A DNA stretch of 64,000 nucleotides from Thermomicrobium roseum DSM 5159. GTDB lineage: Bacteria; Chloroflexota; Chloroflexia; Thermomicrobiales; Thermomicrobiaceae. Each line of letters opens with the position of its first letter. Position 1 is the stretch's first letter. Position numbers and translations under genes: made by a program. The notes beneath the pieces were generated by a model that was not told where the DNA came from, made no database searches, and saw only the letters and a list, made by a program, of their open reading frames with translations. Positions 34,944 through 42,217 of this stretch are shown piece after piece. The stretch lies in NCBI RefSeq assembly GCF_000021685.1, contig NC_011959.1, positions 1,240,001-1,304,000 on the forward strand. Reading direction: 5' to 3'.

Positions 34944-35987
34944 ATGCCGCCCGTACCATCCCAGCAACGCATCCTCGAGTTCGCGCAAAGTTTTCGCATC
35001 GCTGCACTCGCCATCACCTTTGCCGAACTCGGGATCGCCGAACATCTCGTAGACGGACCGAAATCCACCAGCGATCTGGCGTTCGCTGTCGGAGCTGACG
35101 CTACGGCGCTGGCCCGCTTCCTTCGCGCCGCTGCCGCCCTCGACCTCGTTACCGAAACACCAGCAGGTTGGCAGCTCACTGACTCGAGCAGGGAGACGCT
35201 CGTTCCCACTTCACCCTCCTCGCTCGCTCATTTCCTCGCTGCTCAAGCAGCCTTCTATCGTCGCTGGGGCCTGCTCGCGGAAGCGGTGCGAACCGGTCGC
35301 GCACCGGATGCGAGTCGTCGCGAGGAAGATGCCAGCGACTGGGTGCGCCGCTTCACCCTCATGTTGTACGAGGTCGCCCGGCTGACGAGCGAGGACGTGG
35401 CGAAAGCATTATTGCCGCTCCTGGCCGATCGCTCTCGCCCGCGTGTTCTCGATCTCGGTGGTGGACATGGGGAATACGCGATGGCGCTCGCGCGACTCCA
35501 TCCAGGCCTCGAGGCGACCGTCTTCGATCGTCCACCGGTCATCGCGGTGACACGCGAACTGGTGGATCGGCAGGGACTCGGCGATCGGATCCATCTCCAG
35601 GCTGGTGATTTCTTCGAGGACCCGTTCGGAGATGACTACGACCTCGTTCTTCTCTTCGGTGTCCTGAACGGTATGGGTGAGCCCGAGGCCGAGCGGCTGC
35701 TCCGACGCGTTCGGCAGGCACTGTTGTCAACCGGCTGGTTAGCGATCCGCGCAACGCCGCCCAAAGCGTCACCCAGCGCCATCCTTCGACACGCCCTTCA
35801 CGATCTCCAAATGCTCCTGGCCACCGAGCACGGACGCAATCCAACGGCGCAGGATCTGGAGTCATGGCTGGAAAGGACTGGATTCCACGAGCGGCGATGG
35901 ATCGCGATCACCGATCCCGACACCGCGCTGCTCGTCGCCCGCGCTCAATCGAGCGCACTCAACGCGCTTTCCAGCACCCGCGCCTGA
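34944..35987 (+). CDS. SAM-dependent methyltransferase, acetylserotonin O-methyltransferase-like
   Basis: A 347-residue enzyme of the plant/bacterial O-methyltransferase (Methyltransf_2) type. An N-terminal winged-helix dimerisation domain (FRIAALAITFAELGIAEHL, then ATALARFLRAAAALDLV) precedes the Rossmann domain with SAM loop VLDLGGGHGEYAMALA near residue 170 and DRPPVI after strand two. Such enzymes methylate hydroxyls of small molecules or pigments. AAAAGGAGTGG just before the ATG at 34944 fixes the start over the upstream GTG. Its 3' end overlaps the convergent HAD gene by 43 bases. Substrate unknown. Confidence 0.85.
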   Translation: MPPVPSQQRILEFAQSFRIAALAITFAELGIAEHLVDGPKSTSDLAFAVGADATALARFLRAAAALDLVTETPAGWQLTDSSRETLVPTSPSSLAHFLAAQAAFYRRWGLLAEAVRTGRAPDASRREEDASDWVRRFTLMLYEVARLTSEDVAKALLPLLADRSRPRVLDLGGGHGEYAMALARLHPGLEATVFDRPPVIAVTRELVDRQGLGDRIHLQAGDFFEDPFGDDYDLVLLFGVLNGMGEPEAERLLRRVRQALLSTGWLAIRATPPKASPSAILRHALHDLQMLLATEHGRNPTAQDLESWLERTGFHERRWIAITDPDTALLVARAQSSALNALSSTRA

Positions 35988-37141
35988 TCGGCGGGGAGCA
36001 ACTGGCGGGCACGCGCGATCTCTCGCCACTCCGCGCCACCGGCGAGCATGCTCCCAGTGATGCGAACAACGACCACTGGTCCAGCCAGCTGGATGAGCGC
36101 CCCATCGACATCGCTGACGAGCACGGTTCCGTCGACCAGTTCTGGCCGGAAGGTCAGCGTGACCGGCTGCGACGGGAGGATCCGCGCAAGCAATCGCTCG
36201 GCAGCGTCGGCAAATGATTCGAGCGGCTCCAGTGCGACCCAGGGCAGCATCCAGCTGCTGGCTACCGGTACCAGCGCGACCATCTCGATCGTCTCGTCGA
36301 GGACGACCAGGATGACACCGGCCACGACACGTTCAGGCCACCTCACGTCGTCGACCGGCCGAGGCGGTATTTCTGGGGAAGTCGCCACGAGTTCGGCGAG
36401 CGAGGTGGCGATTCTCTCCGGGCGACGCAAGTCGCGCGCGGGGAAAGCCGGCGCCTCTCTTGCCAGGAGAACCGCGGGGAGTCCCACGCGATGCGCGCCG
36501 AGGACATCGCTGTCCACCCGGTCACCAATGACCAGCGCCGTCGCACCCATTGGCAGTGTCTCGAGCGCGAGCTGGAACATCAGCGGTTCCGGTTTGCCGA
36601 CGACGAGCGGGCGCTGTCCGGTCGCGAGACGGATGGCACAGACGACTGCTCCGGTAGCTGGCACCGTTCCGAAAGGCATCGGGTAGGATGCATCGGCATT
36701 GGTCGCGACGAAACGAGCGCCGCGTTGGACCAAAAGACTCCCCTTGACGACTCTCCGGAAATCCAGCCGCTCGTCCGCTCCCACGACGACTGCATCAGGT
36801 ATCCCGTCGTCTACCACGGTGATACCTACGCGGGCCAACTCCTCAGCTAGTCCCACGCTCCCGACCACGTAAGCGCTGCCGATACCGAGTTGGGGCAGCA
36901 GGCGGGCGGTCGCCCAGCCGCATGTCACGACTTCCTCGACCGCCACATCGATGCCGAGGCGACGCAGGCGCTCGGCGAGTTGCTCGCGCGTCGGTCGTGG
37001 ATCGTTGGTCAGGAAACGAAGATGCTTGCCCGTCGCTCGCAGCGTGGCGAGCGCCTCGGCGACTCCCGGCAGCAGTCGATCGCCCACGTAGACGACGCCG
37101 TCCAAGTCGAGCAACCAGGCATCGAAATCCAGCGCGCGCAT
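35945..37141 (-). CDS. HAD-IIA (NagD-like) phosphatase with a C-terminal degenerate Nudix-like domain
   Basis: A 398-residue fusion. Residues 1-255 are a HAD subclass IIA phosphatase: nucleophile Asp12 and Asp14 in LLDLDGVVYVG, TND at 45-47, a C2-type cap, Lys183 in VGKPEP, and GDRVDSDVLGA. Residues 268-398 are extra. They read like a Nudix fold, with LPWVALEPLESFADAAERLL at 299-318 in the place of the Nudix box and EWREIARARQLLP near the end, but the catalytic REUxEE acids are missing. The ATG at 37141 follows AAGGGGGAAGG. It is divergent from a GT2 gene. The phosphatase probably acts on a sugar or nucleotide phosphate; the tail may bind a nucleotide without cutting it. Confidence 0.88.
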   Translation of the reverse strand: MRALDFDAWLLDLDGVVYVGDRLLPGVAEALATLRATGKHLRFLTNDPRPTREQLAERLRRLGIDVAVEEVVTCGWATARLLPQLGIGSAYVVGSVGLAEELARVGITVVDDGIPDAVVVGADERLDFRRVVKGSLLVQRGARFVATNADASYPMPFGTVPATGAVVCAIRLATGQRPLVVGKPEPLMFQLALETLPMGATALVIGDRVDSDVLGAHRVGLPAVLLAREAPAFPARDLRRPERIATSLAELVATSPEIPPRPVDDVRWPERVVAGVILVVLDETIEMVALVPVASSWMLPWVALEPLESFADAAERLLARILPSQPVTLTFRPELVDGTVLVSDVDGALIQLAGPVVVVRITGSMLAGGAEWREIARARQLLPADQARVLESALSALD

Positions 37142-37406
37142 CCTTCCCCCTTTCCGCACCGAGTATGCCGACCGCCCGAGCATCCTGTTGTCGCTGGCGT
37201 GTCCGTCACCCGACCCGAACCGACTTGGACTCGCCCGCCCTCGAAAACCACGAACTGTCAGCCAGCTCGTCGCCTCGTTTCCCCAGCGAGACACCTCCGG
37301 AGAAGCCGGCTCCAACCGATCACGCCGCTTGGCGCCCATCCCAGCACGCTGGCAGTCGGTGCTCTGCTCCGATACCATGAGAGAAGAGCGGGAAGGGGTA
37401 GGGTGC

Positions 37407-38408
37407 ATGACGGTTCCGGCCGCGACACGGCCATCCACCCAACCGGACCGGCACTGGCAGCCGAAACCATCCGAGCCGGTCGATCTCTCGATCGTGATCC
37501 CTGTCTACGACGAGGCTGAAAGTCTTCCAGAACTCTACCGCGCGCTGTGCGAAACCTTGGCCACTCTCCCATTGCGAGCCGAGCTCGTCTTCGTCGATGA
37601 CGGGAGTTCGGACGGATCGACCCGTCTCCTCTACGAACTCTTCCTGAGCGATCCCCGCGTCCAGGTCATCGAGTTTCGACGGAACTTCGGTAAGTCCGCC
37701 GCGCTCGCAGCCGGATTTCGAGCCGCGCGGGGGCGCATCATCGTCACGCTGGATGCGGATCTCCAGGATGATCCGCGCGAGATTCCGCGCTTGCTCGATG
37801 CTCTCGAGCGAGCCGACCTCGTGACCGGTTGGAAAGCACCACGTCGCGATCCCTGGACAAAGCGCTTGCCATCGTGGGTCTTCAACGCCCTCGTGCGGGT
37901 TCTCACTGGTATCCGGCTGCACGATGTCAACTGTGGACTCAAGGCCTATCGTGCTGAAGTGGTGCGGGAAATTCCGCTCTATGGAGAGCTTCACCGTTTC
38001 ATCCCGGTCCTGGCTCACGCTCGGGGCTTTCGTGTCGTCGAACTTCCCGTGACACACCACCCGCGCCGCTACGGGCGTTCCAAATTCGGGCCAGCACGCT
38101 TCTTTCGCGGACTCTTCGACCTGCTGACCGTGCTGTTTCTCACCCAGTACAGCCCTCGTCCTCTCCATTTGTTCGGTTGGTTCGGGCTCGCAGCGCTCGG
38201 CGTCGGGACCATCATCAATGGCTATCTCGCTCTCCAGTGGTTCCTCGGGCATCCGATCGGGCATCGACCGCTTCTCACGCTCGGCGTCCTGTTGATGACG
38301 CTCGGCGCGCAGTTCTTCTTGACCGGTCTCCTCGCCGAACTCATCGCGCATTCCGCCCCGCGTCAGGACTACAGCATCCGTCACCATTACCGGCACGATC
38401 ATGAGTGA
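37407..38408 (+). CDS. Glycosyltransferase family 2, dolichyl/undecaprenyl-phosphate sugar transferase type
   Basis: A 333-residue membrane-linked GT2 enzyme. The cytosolic domain has VDLSIVIPVYDEAESLPEL, FVDDGSSDGS, the metal site TLDADLQDDP and GLKAYR with a following acceptor loop. The C-terminus has two hydrophobic segments (about 245-320), as in DPM1-like and GtrB-like enzymes that load a sugar onto a polyprenyl phosphate. Such a lipid-linked sugar could be the donor for the GT39/GT87-type membrane proteins elsewhere in the window. The ATG at 37407 follows GGAAGGGG; an earlier ATG at 37377 has no ribosome site. Its end overlaps the next gene by 8 bases. Confidence 0.9.
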   Translation: MTVPAATRPSTQPDRHWQPKPSEPVDLSIVIPVYDEAESLPELYRALCETLATLPLRAELVFVDDGSSDGSTRLLYELFLSDPRVQVIEFRRNFGKSAALAAGFRAARGRIIVTLDADLQDDPREIPRLLDALERADLVTGWKAPRRDPWTKRLPSWVFNALVRVLTGIRLHDVNCGLKAYRAEVVREIPLYGELHRFIPVLAHARGFRVVELPVTHHPRRYGRSKFGPARFFRGLFDLLTVLFLTQYSPRPLHLFGWFGLAALGVGTIINGYLALQWFLGHPIGHRPLLTLGVLLMTLGAQFFLTGLLAELIAHSAPRQDYSIRHHYRHDHE

Positions 38409-39330
38409 CCGTTCGCACCACCTGGTCGCCGTTTCCTGTGGTCTCTGCGGCGCAGACGATCCTCAGCCACTCGGCTGGCTCGAGGACATCCGCTACGGTA
38501 CTCTGCCCCACCCTGTTCAGCTGGTGGCCTGCCGAGTCTGCGGTTTTCGCTACCTGACTCCCCAACCGCAACCCGGCAGCGAAGCGCTGTTCTACCCCGC
38601 TGGCTACGACCCCTATCGTCGAACCGGCTGGACCGCGACTGCCCGGCGGCTTCTCCTGCGACGCGAAGTTCGCGTGCTCTGGCCCTATCTGGCTCCGCCG
38701 CGCCATGTGTTGGAAATCGGGTGCGCGACTGGCGAACTCCTTTTCATCATCCGGGCAGCGGGTAACCCATTCGTGAGCGGGATCGAACCGGATCCCGATG
38801 CAGCGCGGATTGCCCTCCGGCATGGTCTGGACGTACGGATAGGCACCCTCGAGACGCTCGCTCTCCCATCGACCGCCTACGATACCGTCTTACTGCAGCA
38901 CGTCCTGGAGCACCTCCCCGAACCCGGTCGGGCACTGGCCCGCGTGGCTGAACTCCTCCGCCCAGGGGGTACCCTCGTGCTCTGGTTACCCAACGGCGAC
39001 TCCTGGGCAGCGCGATGCTTCGGCTCCGCGTGGATGGGATACGACCCGCCACGCCACCGCAGCGTCTTCACGCCAGCGACGCTGCTTCGGGCGTGTGCCC
39101 AGGTCGGGCTGGAGATCATCGATGAGCACCACGAATGGCACGGTCTGGAGTGGGCGTGGGGACTTCGGTTGCTCGCCCGCGCGAAGGGCTGGCGACGAAT
39201 CGAGCATACCCTTGCCCGGCTCCATTTCGCAGCGATCCTGGCGACCACACCGATCGCTCTCGCGGCAGCACTCGCACGACGATCCGGTCGTATTCGGATC
39301 CTCGCTCGCAAGCGTGTGCCAGGATCGTGA
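38401..39330 (+). CDS. Class I SAM-dependent methyltransferase with N-terminal zinc ribbon
   Basis: A 309-residue methyltransferase. It begins with a likely zinc ribbon (Cys13, Cys16, Cys44, Cys47), then the SAM-binding core: VLEIGCATGELLFII near residue 100, GIEPDPDAA, LQHVLEHLPEPG and LRPGGTLVLWLP. A hydrophobic segment close to the C-terminus (HFAAILATTPIALAAALA) could attach it to the membrane. This domain order is common in enzymes that methylate sugars in surface polysaccharide clusters. The start overlaps the upstream GT2 stop, so the two are coupled and may act on one product. Confidence 0.88.
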   Translation: MSDRSHHLVAVSCGLCGADDPQPLGWLEDIRYGTLPHPVQLVACRVCGFRYLTPQPQPGSEALFYPAGYDPYRRTGWTATARRLLLRREVRVLWPYLAPPRHVLEIGCATGELLFIIRAAGNPFVSGIEPDPDAARIALRHGLDVRIGTLETLALPSTAYDTVLLQHVLEHLPEPGRALARVAELLRPGGTLVLWLPNGDSWAARCFGSAWMGYDPPRHRSVFTPATLLRACAQVGLEIIDEHHEWHGLEWAWGLRLLARAKGWRRIEHTLARLHFAAILATTPIALAAALARRSGRIRILARKRVPGS

Positions 39331-39466
39331 CGATCCTGTCCGAAGAGTCTCCCGCCGGCACTCGAACCTGTCGAGAGACAGTACGGAGGCTCAGCCGGGT
39401 CTCTCCTCTCGCGAGCAGGACTAGCCGAGTGAGTCGCTGATCTGCTACACTTCTCGCTGGGCGTGG

Positions 39467-39539
39467 GCCCTCGTAGCTCAAGGGATAGAGCGCTTGGCTT
39501 CGAACCAAGAGGTTGGGGGTTCGAATCCCTCCGAGGGTA
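39467..39539 (+). tRNA. tRNA-Arg (anticodon TCG)
   Basis: A complete 73-nt cloverleaf. Acceptor stem GCCCTCG / CGAGGGT (one G-T pair), D stem GCTC/GAGC, anticodon stem CTTGG/CCAAG with loop CTTCGAA giving anticodon TCG at 39500-39502 (reads CGA), and T loop TTCGAAT. The discriminator is A at 39539. No CCA is encoded. A TACACT -10-like box lies at 39446-39451. Confidence 0.96.
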
Positions 39540-39544
39540 CTGGG

Positions 39545-39572
39545 GAGCGAGCAGGGAAATCCCTGCTCGCTC
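39545..39572 (+). terminator. Hairpin after tRNA-Arg
   Basis: A perfect 12-bp stem (GAGCGAGCAGGG / CCCTGCTCGCTC) with loop AAAT starts 6 bases past the tRNA and is followed by GTTGTTCG, a weakly T-rich tail. It probably ends the tRNA transcript or directs 3' processing. Confidence 0.65.
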
Positions 39573-39605
39573 GTTGTTCGTGTGGCAGGCGAACTGGGGG
39601 GCGCG

Positions 39606-40826
39606 ATGGACGCGGTCGTTCTCTCCATCGGCACCGAGTTGATCGACGGACACCTCACTGACACCAACGCCACCTTCCTCGCCCGCGAACTCGCTGCCCT
39701 CGGTATTCCCCTCCGCTGGGTCGCGCAGGTCGGTGATGACCTCGACTGGATCGTGCGGATGCTCCGCCGTGCCTGGGAAGATGCCTCGCTCATCGTCACG
39801 ACTGGAGGGATCGGGCCCACGGAGGACGATCTGACGCGCGAGGCGATCGCGCAGCTTCTGGCTGAGCCACTCACGATCGATCCCGCATTGCTCGAAGAAA
39901 TCCGTGCCTTTTTCGCTGCCCGTGGCCTCACCATGCCAGAACGGAACGCCAAGCAAGCCTCGCGTATTCCCTCGTGCGAGCCCCTCCCCAATCCGATCGG
40001 CACCGCTCCAGGGTGGTTCGTCCGCCGCGATGGGCACATCATCGTGACCATGCCGGGAGTCCCCCGCGAAATGATGCGCATGTGGCATGAGCAGGCGGTT
40101 CCACGCCTGCTCCCCTCCATCGGTGGTGGTGCGATCCGCTTCCGCACGCTCAAGACGATCGGTCTGGGAGAATCGCTGGTCGAGGAACGGATCCACGATC
40201 TCATCGCGACCAGTCGCGCGCGTATCGCAACCTACGCCAAGGACGACGGCGTTCATGTGCGGATCACTGCGCACGCACCCGACGCCGGTGCGGCTGAGCG
40301 CCTTCTCGACGAGGTCGAGCGCGCGCTCCGCGCTCGGCTCGGTTCAGCAGTGTACGGAACCGATGACACGACACTCGGCGGGGCGATCCTCGAGCTGCTC
40401 GGACGCTCTGGCTGGACGCTCGCCATCACCGAATGGGCAAGCGGCAGTCGATTGACGAGTCTGCTGGCCGAGGAACCAGCTGCTGGACAGTTCCTGCGCA
40501 CCGCAACGATCCTCACCAGCCAGCCTCCCCTCGACTCCTCCCTCGAGGAGGTCGCCCGCGATCTCGCTCAGCGGACCGCAGTCGCGGCAGGCAGTGACTG
40601 TGGCTTAGCGATCATCGTTCGCATCGATCCGGGACCGACAGCCGATCGCAGTGTGGGGCAGGCAGCCCTGGCTGTGAGCACGCCGGCAACCGTCGTGACG
40701 CGCACGCACCAGATCACGTCGCATCCGCAAGAGATTCGCCGGCGGGTCGGGTTGTGGGCAGCAGAGTTCCTGCGTCTGGCATTGCTGGAGGCATCGATTC
40801 AGGAATCGACTGCCACGTCCGCCTGA
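39606..40826 (+). CDS. CinA-like protein (MoCF-like domain with degenerate C-terminal deamidase domain)
   Basis: A 406-residue member of the CinA family. The N-terminal MoCF-like domain is well kept (GTELIDGHLTDTNATFLA, TTGGIGPTEDDLTREAI, MPGVPREM) and in such proteins acts as an ADP-ribose or NAD-linked pyrophosphatase. The C-terminal domain (from about 260) should be the NMN deamidase but its ESCTGG signature reads TEWASGS, and the GIAGPxGG region reads IDPGPTADR, so deamidase activity is doubtful. A G-rich site precedes the ATG. Its last 113 bases overlap the convergent GT2 gene. The name cinA is kept off because the second activity seems lost. Confidence 0.88.
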   Translation: MDAVVLSIGTELIDGHLTDTNATFLARELAALGIPLRWVAQVGDDLDWIVRMLRRAWEDASLIVTTGGIGPTEDDLTREAIAQLLAEPLTIDPALLEEIRAFFAARGLTMPERNAKQASRIPSCEPLPNPIGTAPGWFVRRDGHIIVTMPGVPREMMRMWHEQAVPRLLPSIGGGAIRFRTLKTIGLGESLVEERIHDLIATSRARIATYAKDDGVHVRITAHAPDAGAAERLLDEVERALRARLGSAVYGTDDTTLGGAILELLGRSGWTLAITEWASGSRLTSLLAEEPAAGQFLRTATILTSQPPLDSSLEEVARDLAQRTAVAAGSDCGLAIIVRIDPGPTADRSVGQAALAVSTPATVVTRTHQITSHPQEIRRRVGLWAAEFLRLALLEASIQESTATSA

Positions 40827-41811
40827 TCCCATATCGTCGGCAGCGCCAGGCGAGCCCGACCGGATACCCTGCTTGCTTGGCCAGATCGCCGATGAGCCGC
40901 ACCAGGGGTATCAGCAGGGCAGCTCGAACGAGCCAATGCCGCGGATAGTGCTGCCGTCGTCGCCACAGTCGCCGGTATGGGCGCCGCAGATACCAGGCAG
41001 CACCTCCGAAAGCGAGCGCGACGAGCCACCAGCGTCGTCGCCAGGCGACGAGCGGTAAGAAACCGAGATAGGTCGCATAGCGAATCAGGTGACGAGCCGC
41101 AAAGAGACCGGCTTTCCCATCGCCACGGGCATAGCGGAAATACTGCAGGGCGAACGCTGCCAGCGAGGGCCGCGGACGATAGCGGACGAGCGCTCGCGGC
41201 TCGAAACGGAAACGCGCCCCTGCTCGCTGCAGGCGCAAGTCGAAGATCACGTCCTCGCAATAGTCGAGCCACGCCGGATAGCGGATTCCGGCGACGAACA
41301 GGCTGCGGCGGAAGGCGACCGACCGGCTGGAGGGAAGAAAGCGTCGCGGATCGATTTCCTCGGCATCGGGTAGCGTCGTGACACCGATCGCCAGCTCGAC
41401 TGCCGTGCGTGGGTCAGCGACGAAAAAACCAGCGACCACGTCTGGTGCGTCAGGTTCCTCGAACGGTGCGACCAGTCGCTCCAGCCAGTCCGGTTGGAGA
41501 ACGACACCCCCATCGGTGACGGCGACGATATCGCCAGTAGCGGCAGCGAGCCCAGCATTACGCCCTTCCGCGATAGTCGCCCCCGGAAGGCTGATGACGC
41601 GAAGCGGCAGCCGATCATGCCACCGATCCAGCACCTCCACCGTCCCGTCGTCTGACCCGCCATCGACGACGATGACTTCGTCGGGTCGACGTGTCTGACC
41701 GATGAGCGAGTCGAGAAGCTCAGGCAGTGTTGTCGCCTCGTTTTTGACCGTCATGACGACGCTGACGCGCAACGGGCTCCCAGCGTCCCGGCTCGACGCA
41801 CTCGAAGGCAT
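40714..41811 (-). CDS. Glycosyltransferase family 2 with C-terminal membrane segments
   Basis: A 365-residue GT2 enzyme. The GT-A domain has VSVVMTVKNEATTLPELLDS, IVVDGGSDDGT, GRNAGLAAATGDIVAVTDGG with the DGG metal site, and a C-terminal Arg-rich, Trp-rich part with hydrophobic stretches (about 255-285 and 310-325). The ATG at 41811 lies inside the 3' end of ybeY and has a strong AGGAGG six to eight bases upstream, so the 92-base overlap is real. The final 37 codons lie opposite the end of the CinA-like gene; this tail (Pro/Ser/Thr-rich) matches no domain. It probably builds a surface glycan; substrate unknown. Confidence 0.88.
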   Translation of the reverse strand: MPSSASSRDAGSPLRVSVVMTVKNEATTLPELLDSLIGQTRRPDEVIVVDGGSDDGTVEVLDRWHDRLPLRVISLPGATIAEGRNAGLAAATGDIVAVTDGGVVLQPDWLERLVAPFEEPDAPDVVAGFFVADPRTAVELAIGVTTLPDAEEIDPRRFLPSSRSVAFRRSLFVAGIRYPAWLDYCEDVIFDLRLQRAGARFRFEPRALVRYRPRPSLAAFALQYFRYARGDGKAGLFAARHLIRYATYLGFLPLVAWRRRWWLVALAFGGAAWYLRRPYRRLWRRRQHYPRHWLVRAALLIPLVRLIGDLAKQAGYPVGLAWRCRRYGIRRTWQSIPESMPPAMPDAGTLLPTTRPAGESLADAT

Positions 41812-42217
41812 GGAGCAGCTCCTCCTGACGCTCCAACATACGCGATCTCTCTGGCTCCGACAGGTCGTCGTAACCGATCAAGTGCAAGAAGCCATGAACG
41901 GTCAGGAAGGCGATCTCTCGTCCCACGCCGTGACCGACCTCGGCCCCCTGCACGGCTGCTGTTTCCGCTGAGACAGCGATGTCACCGAGGTACGGTGGCT
42001 CTCCCGGGAAACTCATGACATCGGTCGGCCCCGGAATTCCCTGGAACCGCTCGTGGAGTTCGGCGATCTCGTCATCGCGGCAAATCCAGACGCCAACTTC
42101 TCCCGTGACTCCCTCGCGCTCGGCGACGAAACGGAGGAAGCGGGCCAGCCGCCGTACCGAGACCGGCCGGTCGAGCCCCTCGCTGACGCGAATTCCGACA
42201 CGGAGTGGCCAGCTCAT
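41720..42217 (-). CDS. ybeY: Endoribonuclease YbeY
   Basis: A metal-dependent RNase of 165 residues used in 16S rRNA 3' maturation and ribosome quality control. It has TDVMSFPGEPPYLGDI and the metal motif HGFLHLIGYDDLSEPE. The first two histidine ligands are present; the third position, usually His (GYDH), is Asp here. A C-terminal tail of about 25 residues, Arg/Gln-rich, extends past the core and is the part shared with the next gene. The start overlaps the upstream pgpH stop (ATGA). Order pgpH-ybeY is typical in Gram-positive-like genomes. Confidence 0.92.
   Translation of the reverse strand: MSWPLRVGIRVSEGLDRPVSVRRLARFLRFVAEREGVTGEVGVWICRDDEIAELHERFQGIPGPTDVMSFPGEPPYLGDIAVSAETAAVQGAEVGHGVGREIAFLTVHGFLHLIGYDDLSEPERSRMLERQEELLHAFECVEPGRWEPVARQRRHDGQKRGDNTA

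Noticed and set aside
38877..40274. A long minus-strand frame across the tRNA-Arg gene.
   Set aside because: It would span a tRNA and two conserved plus-strand genes; a shadow.
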